Below are positions 33,394 through 40,740 of a stretch of 64,000 nucleotides of DNA, piece after piece; the first letter of the stretch is position 1, and each line of letters opens with the position of its first letter. A program made the translations under genes and the position numbers. The DNA comes from Paenalcaligenes sp021793095 (lineage in GTDB: Bacteria; Pseudomonadota; Gammaproteobacteria; Burkholderiales; Burkholderiaceae_B). The stretch is from contig DAHVQS010000001.1 in NCBI GenBank assembly GCA_027317645.1, forward strand, positions 54,341-118,340, written 5' to 3'. A model generated the notes under the pieces. The model ran no database searches. It was not told the DNA's origin and worked only from the letters and a program-made list of their open reading frames with translations.

Positions 33394-34119
33394 ATGAGTA
33401 ATACTCAAAATGTGATCAATGATTTGGCACCCACTGGTGTGTTGCGCGTAGCCATTAACTATGGCAATCCGGTGCTGGCCCAGCGCCATCCCGAGTCGCC
33501 CGAGCCCCAAGGGGTTTCCGCCGATTTGGCCCGCGAATTAGCCAAGCGTCTAGGGCTGGAAATCCGTTTTTTGAGCTTTGATGCAGCTGGAAAGGTGTTT
33601 GAGGCGGTGTCCGATGGGGTTTGGGATCTGGCATTTATGGCGGTTGATCCGCGCCGTGCAGAGGCCGTTGAGTTTACGGACCCTTACGTATTGATAGAGG
33701 GCACCTACATGGTCAAAGCTGATGACCCTTGGCAGTCAGTACAAGAGTTCGATCGCGAGGGGATGCGCATCGGTGTGGGCAAGGGGGCGGCCTATGATTT
33801 GTTCTTGTCCCGCCACCTCGAGCATGCGACTTTGGTCCGCGGGGCCACCTCACCCGATGCGATTCGATTATTTGTAGAGGGTGAGGCTGATTGCGCGGCA
33901 GGGGTGCGGCAACCTTTAGAGGCCTATGCGGCCGCGCATGAAGGCTACCGTGTGCTGCCTGATAGCTTTACCAGCATTCAACAGGCAATGGCGGTACCCA
34001 AAGGGCGCAAAACCGCCCAGGCCTTTCTGCAGACTTTTATTGCAGAGATGAAAGCCAACGGCTTTGTGGCTCAGGCCTTGGAAAATAGCCAGCAAACGGC
34101 AGCGACCGTCGCTCCGTAA
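33394..34119 (+). CDS. Solute-binding protein family 3 domain protein without a signal peptide
   Basis: A 241-residue protein of the amino-acid-binding (SBP_bac_3) fold: GVLRVAINYGNPVLAQ near the N-terminus, the GVSADLARELAKRLGLEIRF segment, DGVWDLAFMAVDPRRAEAVEFTDPY and a later GVGKGAAYDLFLSRHL. ATG at 33394 follows AGGAG. The N-terminus (MSNTQNVINDLAPTG) is hydrophilic with no signal peptide, so unless a start is missed the protein is cytosolic or exported by an unusual route. Such leaderless members exist, but their role is unclear to me. It is 141 bases after pstB and probably not part of that operon. Confidence 0.8.
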   Translation: MSNTQNVINDLAPTGVLRVAINYGNPVLAQRHPESPEPQGVSADLARELAKRLGLEIRFLSFDAAGKVFEAVSDGVWDLAFMAVDPRRAEAVEFTDPYVLIEGTYMVKADDPWQSVQEFDREGMRIGVGKGAAYDLFLSRHLEHATLVRGATSPDAIRLFVEGEADCAAGVRQPLEAYAAAHEGYRVLPDSFTSIQQAMAVPKGRKTAQAFLQTFIAEMKANGFVAQALENSQQTAATVAP

Positions 34120-34130
34120 TATGAGCAAAA

Positions 34131-34168
34131 GAAAAGGCTTATGCAAAAAACATTGCATAAGCCTTTAG
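34131..34168 (-). terminator. Terminator of tRNA-Pro
   Basis: Perfect 14-base stem AAAGGCTTATGCAA (34133-34146) and TTGCATAAGCCTTT (34153-34166). Read on the minus strand it is followed by TCTTTTGC, which fits termination downstream of tRNA-Pro. It also lies just after the leaderless binding-protein gene and may stop that transcript too. Confidence 0.8.
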
Positions 34169-34172
34169 TATT

Positions 34173-34249
<77 letters not shown>

Positions 34250-34258
34250 AAAAAAAGT

Positions 34259-34287
34259 ATTATAGGCAGGGTTTAAATAAAATGCAA
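34259..34287 (-). promoter_or_regulatory. Promoter of tRNA-Pro
   Basis: On the minus strand TTGCAT (34282-34287) and TATAAT (34259-34264) are 17 bases apart, a near-consensus sigma-70 promoter ending 9 bases before the tRNA 5' end. Confidence 0.65.
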
Positions 34288-34364
34288 GCCCGCATTAAAA
34301 TACCCCTTAAGCAAATCATTTTTACATGCTTTAAAAGCTGATTTTTGAAAAGGTACTTTGACCT

Positions 34365-35093
34365 ATGATTCCCATTTTGATGTATCACCAGATAGGGATT
34401 CCGCCTGCGCGCGGCTCATATTTGCGAGGTGCGACCGTGCATCCGCGCCGTTTTGCCAATCAAATGATTTTGCTTAAACGTTTAGGCTATCGTGGGGTCT
34501 CTTTAACAGAGGGCATGCCCTACCTCCGCGGCGAAAAGCAGGGCAAAGTGGTGATTCTCACTTTTGATGATGGCTATGAAAATGTATTTGAAAATGCCCG
34601 CCCCATCCTTAAAAGCCTAGGCTTTACAGCCACAAATTTTATCGTGACGGATTTGGTAGGTGATGTAAACCGTTGGATGCTCCCCAAGAGCAAACTCCCC
34701 GCACCGCTGATGACCGAGGATCAAATCCGCCAGTGGCATGATGAGGGCTTTGAGATCGGCTCACATACCTGCAATCACGTGTATTTATCTCAGCAGTCGC
34801 CTGAGGTACAGCATGATGAATTGGTACGCTCCAAAAACTATTTAGAGCAGTTGTTGGGAGCTCCGGTGGCGTCGTTTTGCTATCCCTATGGGGATATTGA
34901 TGCGCCGGCTATCGAGGCGGTTAAACAGGCCGGCTATCAATGGGCGGTGGCCACCCATAAAGGGTTAGCACTGACAGAGGATAATATGTGGGCCTTGCCG
35001 CGCGTCAGTATTATTCGTTCTAATCATTTGTTGCGTTTTTACCAAAAAACTTTAACTCAGCTTTCTCATAAAGCGCGTACGGTTTACTGGTAG
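34365..35093 (+). CDS. Polysaccharide deacetylase family protein
   Basis: NodB-type carbohydrate esterase, 242 residues. The fold's motifs are visible: MYHQIG at the N-terminus, TFDDGYENVFE (about 66-76) with the catalytic base and metal Asp, SHTCNHVYL (about 133-141) with the two metal His, and the later CYPYGD. It has no signal peptide or lipobox, so it would act in the cytosol or at the inner face, which suggests a lipid-linked or intracellular sugar substrate rather than cell-wall peptidoglycan. It stands alone between tRNA-Pro and tRNA-Arg. Substrate unknown. Confidence 0.85.
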   Translation: MIPILMYHQIGIPPARGSYLRGATVHPRRFANQMILLKRLGYRGVSLTEGMPYLRGEKQGKVVILTFDDGYENVFENARPILKSLGFTATNFIVTDLVGDVNRWMLPKSKLPAPLMTEDQIRQWHDEGFEIGSHTCNHVYLSQQSPEVQHDELVRSKNYLEQLLGAPVASFCYPYGDIDAPAIEAVKQAGYQWAVATHKGLALTEDNMWALPRVSIIRSNHLLRFYQKTLTQLSHKARTVYW

Positions 35094-35097
35094 AAGA

Positions 35098-35126
35098 GAC
35101 CCCCAAGGTGCTTTTTTGGGTTTTAT
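35098..35126 (+). terminator. Weak hairpin after the deacetylase gene
   Basis: CCCAA (35102-35106) can pair with TTGGG (35116-35120), followed by TTTTATT. The stem is only five or six pairs, so this is a weak candidate terminator. Confidence 0.35.
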
Positions 35127-35190
35127 TCGCGTTGGAAAAACCTGGCCTATGCCTTGGGGTTGGTATATAATGCGAGATTATTCTTTTTTA

Positions 35191-35267
35191 GTGCCCGTAG
35201 CTCAGCTGGATAGAGCAACTGCCTTCTAAGCAGTCGGTCGCAGGTTCGAATCCTGCCGGGCACGCCA
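35191..35267 (+). tRNA. tRNA-Arg (anticodon TCT)
   Basis: GTGCCCG acceptor (35191-35197) pairs with CGGGCAC (35257-35263), then discriminator G and encoded CCA (35265-35267). The anticodon loop CTTCTAA gives TCT. The D arm GCTCAGCTGGATAGAGC and T arm CAGGTTCGAATCCTG are normal. A perfect -10 (TATAAT, 35166-35171) lies 19 bases upstream; no good -35 is seen. It reads AGA codons. Confidence 0.97.
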
Positions 35268-35290
35268 GATACCTGCTTGCCACAGGCGTT

Positions 35291-36772
35291 CTACAGGTAG
35301 GGGCTAGCCAGCCAGATGATGCGGTTACGCAGCTTTTTCCTAAAGGGGATCTTTTCTAGACTCTCTAGCGTGACGGGCTCAGCCTTTTCAATCTCACGGT
35401 CTATTTTATTTTCTATTTCTTTGGCCAGATCGTGGCTATAGACCTCAATATCCAATTCAAAATTGAGACGCAGGCTACGTGCGTCGATGTTTGATGAGCC
35501 GACATAGCTCCAGGCTCCATCAATGGTCAAGAGCTTAGAGTGGTTAAAATTGCCCGTCGCTCGCCAGACGCGGCAACCACTACAAATAATCTGATCCAGT
35601 TGCGCCGTCATCGCGTAGTTAACAAGCTTTAGATTATTTTTCTTGGGAATGACAATATCGACCTGCACACCGCGGCGCGCTGCCGTATTGAGTGCCCCAA
35701 TCAGCACCAAATCAGGAATAAAGTAAGGAGATTGGATGCGTATGTGACGTTTGGCCACAGCAAAAGCACCCAATAACATATTGTGGGTGCTGGCCAAGAA
35801 GCGGTCGGGGCCAGAACGAATGCAGCGGGCGGGGACCTGAGGCTCGGGGGCCGAACTGAGATCGACGTCAAACCATAGATTGTAGTCTAGCTCTTCTTTG
35901 GTGGTGAACTCCCAGTCATGGGCAAAGGCAGACAAGATTTGTGCCACGATAGGACCTTGGATTTTGAAATGTGTATCGTGATCTGGGTTGTTGTCTGTAA
36001 ACTCACTGCAAAAGCCCTCGCGGATGTTCATGCCCCCGGTAAATCCTTTGTTGCCATCAATGATTAATACCTTGCGGTGACTGCGTAAATTCGCATAGGG
36101 CATGCGAATGCCAAAGGGGTTGGTCAGAAAAAGCGCGCAAGGGATTTTGTGTTTGCGCAGCAAGCGGATGCTGGGGGGGCGCGAATAACGTGAACCTACC
36201 GCATCGATGAGTACCTTGATCTCAACACCGCGTTCTTTGGCTCGCTTTAAGGCATCAACAAATTGTCGGCCAATGCGGTCGTTATCAAAAATATAAGACT
36301 GCAGGGCAATGGTTTTTTGCGCATTTTCTATTGCTTGCAGCATGCGTGGATAGGCCTCATCGCCGCCATTGAGCATCTCGATGCGGTTGCCCGCACGTAG
36401 CTGGAAATGGCTGATCCTATCGCCCAAAATATGCAAAGGCTCAAATTGCTCGCCCACATGATGCGCCAATTCGGTGACGGGGGGAGAGGTGTAGTTGCTA
36501 AATGATTTGAGTTGTTTATCGCGCTCTTCGGAGATCTGGCTTTGGCGAATGCGGTTGATGCCCGCAACAAAATATAAAATCGGACCCAAGAGTGGGGACA
36601 TGATGATGACCCCGACCCAACTGATGGCAGCTCGCACGTCATTTTTTGACATGGCGGCATGGATGGCTGCAGTTACCCCCATTAACAGCCCCAAAATAGC
36701 TGCGATATGGGGCCAGTATTCGCTAAAGAAATCTTGGAGTAGTCGATGAAGCTCGGGCAGATCTAGGTGCAT
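35291..36772 (-). CDS. cls: Cardiolipin synthase (phospholipase D superfamily)
   Basis: Makes cardiolipin in the inner membrane from two phosphatidylglycerol molecules. The 493 residues begin with two transmembrane helices (about 20-42 and 50-70), then two PLD domains, each with an HKD motif: SHRKVLIIDG with HxKxxxxD (about 232-240) followed by GFTGGMNI, and NHSKLLTIDG (about 411-420) followed by YVGSSNID. The SYIFDNDRIGR segment is typical of ClsA-like enzymes. Which Cls class it belongs to cannot be fixed by eye. It ends 23 bases from tRNA-Arg, convergent with it. Confidence 0.93.
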   Translation of the reverse strand: MHLDLPELHRLLQDFFSEYWPHIAAILGLLMGVTAAIHAAMSKNDVRAAISWVGVIIMSPLLGPILYFVAGINRIRQSQISEERDKQLKSFSNYTSPPVTELAHHVGEQFEPLHILGDRISHFQLRAGNRIEMLNGGDEAYPRMLQAIENAQKTIALQSYIFDNDRIGRQFVDALKRAKERGVEIKVLIDAVGSRYSRPPSIRLLRKHKIPCALFLTNPFGIRMPYANLRSHRKVLIIDGNKGFTGGMNIREGFCSEFTDNNPDHDTHFKIQGPIVAQILSAFAHDWEFTTKEELDYNLWFDVDLSSAPEPQVPARCIRSGPDRFLASTHNMLLGAFAVAKRHIRIQSPYFIPDLVLIGALNTAARRGVQVDIVIPKKNNLKLVNYAMTAQLDQIICSGCRVWRATGNFNHSKLLTIDGAWSYVGSSNIDARSLRLNFELDIEVYSHDLAKEIENKIDREIEKAEPVTLESLEKIPFRKKLRNRIIWLASPYL

Positions 36773-36890
36773 ATGATGTCAAAGGTCACGATAAGAAGGT
36801 GTGGTGGCCTTTTTGGCCTCGCTTAAGACCTAGAGTTTAGCACGGCCCCGAGCCGTCCTGTCAGCCGATTAATGGCAGGTAAATTTTGGG

Positions 36891-36920
36891 CAAAAAAAAT
36901 CCCTCGATCAGACGAGGGGA
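36891..36920 (-). terminator. Terminator of tRNA-His
   Basis: Stem CCCTCG / CGAGGG (36901-36918) with a 6-base loop; on the minus strand it is followed by ATTTTTTTTG. It lies directly downstream of tRNA-His. Confidence 0.85.
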
Positions 36921-36922
36921 TT

Positions 36923-36999
36923 TGGGGTGACTGATGGGACTCGAACCCACGACAACCGGAATCACAATCCGGGGCTCTACCAACTGAGCTACAGCCACC
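36923..36999 (-). tRNA. tRNA-His (anticodon GTG)
   Basis: The minus strand reads GGTGGCTGTAGCTCAGTTGG from 36999, including the extra G at -1, paired with discriminator C as histidine tRNAs require. The anticodon arm CCGGATTGTGATTCCGG gives GTG; the T arm is GGGTTCGAGTCCC; CCA is encoded (36923-36925). One acceptor pair is G-T. A minus-strand -10 TATAGT (37022-37027) lies upstream. Confidence 0.96.
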
Positions 37000-37119
37000 G
37001 CTGTTCTGCAATAAAAAAGCTACTATAGCATAAAAGAAAAAAACATGCACCCCCTTTGTTTTTGCTAAGCTAGCAATAAAGAAGACCGCTCTCTGATTAC
37101 CACAAACAAAGGAGCAATT

Positions 37120-37746
37120 ATGACGCAGTTATTTGTTGTGCACCCTGAAAATCCGCAACCGCGTTTAATTTCACAGGCCGCGCAGATGATCGCAGAAGGC
37201 AAGGTAGTCGCCACTCCCACGGATTCTAGCTATGCCCTGGTGACCCGGCTGGATGATCGAGCAGCTGCCGAGGCCTTACGCCGTTTGCGGGGGTTGGATG
37301 AGCGCCACAATCTGACCTTACTGTGTCGCGATTTGGCCGAGATCAGCCATTTTGCCAAGGTCGACAACGTGCAGTATCGATTACTCAAGCTGGCGACTCC
37401 TGGGCCTTGGACTTTTATTCTCGAGGCCACCAAGCAGGTGCCACGGCGTGTATCACACCCTGCCAAAAAAACTATTGGTATTCGTGTCCCCCAAAATCCA
37501 ATCTTGCAGTCCCTCATCGAGCATGCCGAAACCAATTTGTTATCCACGACGCTGATCCCTGAGGGTGAGGAGGACCCATTAAATGATGCACAACGAATTG
37601 CCGAGCGTTATAAAGGCCGTGTAGCGGCCGTGATTGATGGGGGGCCATGTCCCTTAGAGCCGACCACCGTCATTGATCTGACCACTGACGTGCCCGCGGT
37701 GCAGCGTCTCGGTCAAGGCGATCCACAAAAAATCGGTTTGGAGTAA
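37120..37746 (+). CDS. yciO: YciO, Sua5/YciO/YrdC-family protein
   Basis: 208 residues of the YrdC-like fold, matching E. coli YciO by its N-terminus (MTQLFVVHPENPQPRLISQA) and the PTDSSYAL, RHNLTLLCRDL, VDNVQYRLLK and GPWTFIL segments; KKTIGIRVPQNPI and LLSTTLIPEG follow. The family binds double-stranded RNA or nucleotides and TsaC members make threonylcarbamoyl-AMP; whether YciO itself does so in the cell is not settled. A clear AAAGGAG ribosome site precedes the ATG. It is upstream of a site-2 protease gene, a pairing seen in beta-proteobacteria. Confidence 0.9.
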   Translation: MTQLFVVHPENPQPRLISQAAQMIAEGKVVATPTDSSYALVTRLDDRAAAEALRRLRGLDERHNLTLLCRDLAEISHFAKVDNVQYRLLKLATPGPWTFILEATKQVPRRVSHPAKKTIGIRVPQNPILQSLIEHAETNLLSTTLIPEGEEDPLNDAQRIAERYKGRVAAVIDGGPCPLEPTTVIDLTTDVPAVQRLGQGDPQKIGLE

Positions 37747-37868
37747 ACTGGTAGCTCTTAGCTGATTTATAGTTATCATCACATACTCAAGGGCTCACTG
37801 CCTATGAGGTTTGGTCATTGGTTAGTGAGCACCTTGGGTTTTTTATTGTCTGATTCTGAAGCATCTGC

Positions 37869-38519
37869 ATGGATTCCATCATACAAACCATAACCGTGCT
37901 GGCGATACCGGTTTTATTTGCCATCACGTTACATGAGGCGGCACATGGTTATGTCGCTCGTCATTTTGGTGACCCGACAGCAGATTTGGCTGGCCGCATT
38001 AGCCTCAACCCCATGCGCCATATTGATCCCGTGGGGACCATTGCCGTACCCTTGTTTTTGTTATTCACGGCAAAGCTCATGGGAGGTGCGGGCTTTATTT
38101 TTGGTTGGGCCAAGCCCGTACCGGTAAATTGGTCGCGCTTAAAAAGACCCAAGCAGGATATTCTTTGGGTTGCCTTGGCCGGGCCGGCAGCCAACTTTGC
38201 GATGGCTTTGTTTTGGGCCTTATTGCTTAAATTTTTCTTTGTGTGGGAGGCCAATGCTACGGATTTTTGGGCGCAAATGGCAGTGGCGGGTATTCAGATT
38301 AATATCATTTTAATGGTATTTAATTTATTGCCTTTGCCCCCCTTAGATGGCGGGCGTATTGTTTATAGTTTATTGCCTATGAAATGGGCTCAGCCCTATG
38401 CCCGAATTGAGCCCTATGGCATGCTCATTTTGTTGCTTTTATTGTTCAGCGGCGTGCTTTGGCGTGTGCTTCAACCCATAATTTGGTTTTTTTACGGGTT
38501 TTTTAGCTGGTTTTTATGA
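37869..38519 (+). CDS. Site-2 protease family (M50) membrane metalloprotease
   Basis: 216-residue protein with about five to six transmembrane segments. The zinc motif HEAAH (about 22-26, in TLHEAAHGYVARHFGD) is in the first helix, and the NLLPLPPLDGGRI segment (about 156-168) supplies the third ligand Asp. This is the short group of rhomboid-like S2P proteins without a PDZ domain, often annotated 'site-2 protease family protein'. Substrate not known. Co-directional with yciO and dapA. Confidence 0.88.
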   Translation: MDSIIQTITVLAIPVLFAITLHEAAHGYVARHFGDPTADLAGRISLNPMRHIDPVGTIAVPLFLLFTAKLMGGAGFIFGWAKPVPVNWSRLKRPKQDILWVALAGPAANFAMALFWALLLKFFFVWEANATDFWAQMAVAGIQINIILMVFNLLPLPPLDGGRIVYSLLPMKWAQPYARIEPYGMLILLLLLFSGVLWRVLQPIIWFFYGFFSWFL

Positions 38520-38594
38520 TTTTTTGGGCGGATCCGTTAAACTGATGCTTTCAACCTTTCGCTTAGATTTGTCTTACCAGGAGACTGTTTAAAA

Positions 38595-39500
38595 ATGGCT
38601 ACTTCGGATATTGCAACCCCCTATTTTGAGGGAAGCATGGTTGCCCTTGTGACACCCATGTTTCCAGACGGACGCTTAGACTTTGAATCGTACAAAAAAC
38701 TGATTGACTGGCATGTCCAAGAGGGCACCAAGGCGGTTGTCGTGGTCGGGACTACGGGTGAGTCTCCCTCGGTCAATATGGACGAGCATGCCGAACTCAT
38801 CGAGGTGGCTGTTAAACACGCAGGGGATCGCATCCCTGTGATTGCTGGCGTAGGCGGTAACTCAACCAGCGAGGCCATCCAGTTGACACAGCACGCCTAT
38901 GACGTAGGAGCACACGCGGGCCTGTCTGTGGTCCCTTATTATAATCGCCCCACCCAAGAGGGGCTGTACCAGCATTTCAAGAAAATCGTTGAAACTGTGC
39001 CCCTGCCCACACTGCTGTACAACGTGCCTGGACGTACCGTCGCAGACATGTCAAACGAGACTGTGCTCCGCCTAGCGCAGGTACCTGGTATCATTGGCAC
39101 CAAAGAGGCGACAGGTGATATGGCGCGCTTGGGTGCGTTATTACGCGATTTGCCCGAGGATTTTATGGTCATCAGTGGTGATGACCCAACGGCAGCAGCT
39201 TTGATTTTGCTCGGTGGCAAGGGCAATATCTCGGTGACGGCCAACGTGGCGCCCCGACTCATGAGCACTTTATGCCAGGCGGCGTTAGATGGTGACTTGG
39301 CCACTGTTCGCAAATATAATGGCATGCTTGCAGATCTCAATCGTCAACTGTTTGTTGAGGCCAACCCGATTCCCGTAAAGTGGGCGTTGGCAGAAATGGG
39401 CCGCATCCAACTCGGCTATCGCTTGCCGATGACCCCATTGAGCGAACAATTCCATGATCGCGTGCGTCAGGCGCTGCGAGAGGCAGGATTATTAGCATGA
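38595..39500 (+). CDS. dapA: 4-hydroxy-tetrahydrodipicolinate synthase
   Basis: Committed step of lysine and diaminopimelate synthesis, condensing pyruvate with aspartate semialdehyde. The 301 residues form the TIM barrel with GSMVALVTPM at the start, VVVGTTGESPS (about 47-57), the catalytic Tyr in VVPYYNRPTQEG and LYNVPGRTV, and the Schiff-base Lys in GIIGTKEATGD (about 168). AGGAG is well placed before the ATG. The stop codon overlaps the bamC start by four bases, the conserved dapA-bamC pair. Confidence 0.97.
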   Translation: MATSDIATPYFEGSMVALVTPMFPDGRLDFESYKKLIDWHVQEGTKAVVVVGTTGESPSVNMDEHAELIEVAVKHAGDRIPVIAGVGGNSTSEAIQLTQHAYDVGAHAGLSVVPYYNRPTQEGLYQHFKKIVETVPLPTLLYNVPGRTVADMSNETVLRLAQVPGIIGTKEATGDMARLGALLRDLPEDFMVISGDDPTAAALILLGGKGNISVTANVAPRLMSTLCQAALDGDLATVRKYNGMLADLNRQLFVEANPIPVKWALAEMGRIQLGYRLPMTPLSEQFHDRVRQALREAGLLA

Positions 39501-40636
39501 AAAAGTTTCGAATCAAAAAGCGTTTGACCCCAATTGCCTTAGCAGTGGGGTTGAGCGTGATGGCGGGCTGTTCCACGGTCGAAGAGTTGATTGGCGCCGA
39601 AGAGAGTGTCGACTATAAAAGTACCGTACGGGGTGACCCGCTAAGCATTCCCCCTGATTTAACCCAGGCGCATTCAGATGCGCAGTACCGTGCGCCAGAG
39701 GGGGTAACCACATTTTCTCATTATGCTGCCTCTCAACAAGAGCGCGACGCTGCTCGCAAACAGGGCGAGGTTTTGCCCGAGCAAGACGGCATGCAGGTGA
39801 TGCGTGAGGGGGATATGCGTTGGCTTGTGGTCGAGCAACCCCCCGAAGAGCTTTACCCACGCATTATCGAGTTCTGGGGGCAGCAGGGCTTTACCATTGA
39901 TAGCGAGGATCCCCGCACCGGGGTGATCCAAACGCATTGGGCGGAAAACCGTGCCAAGATTCCAGAGGGGTGGATTCGGCGCGCTTTAGGTACCATTATC
40001 GACCAGGTATTTGATAGTGGTGAACGTGAGCGTTTCCGTACTCGTTTAGAGCGCATCGATGGCAAGACCGAGATTTTCATCAGTCATCAGCACATGGAAG
40101 AGACGCCCACCCAAGACGGGACAACTTTCAAGTGGGTCTATGGCCAAGAGGATCCTGGGTTAAATGCGGCCATGCTGGCTCGTTTGATGGTGTTTTTGGG
40201 TAGCGATCAGCAAACGGCGAGTGACCGCGTCAAAGAGGCTGAAGAACAGCAACGCCGTCCCGAGGTACAAATCCAAGAGCATCAGGGCGAGGCGTACATG
40301 ACGCTGGATGAGCCTTTCGATCGTGCTTGGAGGCGCGTTGGTTTAGCCATTGATTCAGCTGGCTTCTCGGTTGAGGACCGCGACCGCAGTACGGGTGAGT
40401 TCTTTATCCGTTATCTAGATGCAGATACGGGGGTTAAGATCGAGCAGCAAAATATTATTGGGCGCCTATTTGGTGGTCGTGATACATCAGTGCCCGAGAA
40501 ACTGCGCATTCGTGTGCGTGAACAACGAGGTCAAACCATGGTCCAGGTGCTCGACACCGAAGGCCAAGTGCTACAGACCGATACTGCTCGACGCATCATC
40601 CAGGTACTGATCCAGCATATGGGCGAATCTAGCTAA
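39497..40636 (+). CDS. bamC: Outer membrane assembly lipoprotein BamC
   Basis: Lipoprotein of the BAM complex that folds outer-membrane beta-barrels. The 379 residues start with a signal peptide and lipobox LSVMAGC (Cys25), followed by the unstructured stretch DPLSIPPDLTQ that binds BamD, then two helix-grip domains (about 95-225 and 250-370; RWLVVEQPPEELYPRI is typical). Overlaps dapA by ATGA. The C-terminus with RIIQVLIQHMGE is normal. Confidence 0.93.
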   Translation: MKKFRIKKRLTPIALAVGLSVMAGCSTVEELIGAEESVDYKSTVRGDPLSIPPDLTQAHSDAQYRAPEGVTTFSHYAASQQERDAARKQGEVLPEQDGMQVMREGDMRWLVVEQPPEELYPRIIEFWGQQGFTIDSEDPRTGVIQTHWAENRAKIPEGWIRRALGTIIDQVFDSGERERFRTRLERIDGKTEIFISHQHMEETPTQDGTTFKWVYGQEDPGLNAAMLARLMVFLGSDQQTASDRVKEAEEQQRRPEVQIQEHQGEAYMTLDEPFDRAWRRVGLAIDSAGFSVEDRDRSTGEFFIRYLDADTGVKIEQQNIIGRLFGGRDTSVPEKLRIRVREQRGQTMVQVLDTEGQVLQTDTARRIIQVLIQHMGESS

Positions 40637-40662
40637 ACCAGACCTTTGGTCTGATGCCCATC

Positions 40663-40702
40663 AAAAAAGCCCTCGGCAGTCATTACTGCTGGGGGCTTTT
40701 TA
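40663..40702. terminator. Bidirectional terminator between bamC and mutS
   Basis: AAAAAAGCCCTCGGCAGT pairs with ACTGCTGGGGGCTTTTT over about 14 pairs with a wobble and one mismatch; T-runs are present on both strands, so it can end both bamC and the convergent mutS transcripts. Confidence 0.85.
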
Positions 40703-40740
40703 ATGGGCCTATGGTGTGAGCCTAGGGCGGTCTAGCGTGA

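Noticed and set aside
36823..37050. Minus-strand frame through tRNA-His, and similar frames over tRNA-Ser (59987-60300)
   Set aside because: These translate tRNA sequence and flanks; the tRNAs explain them fully.
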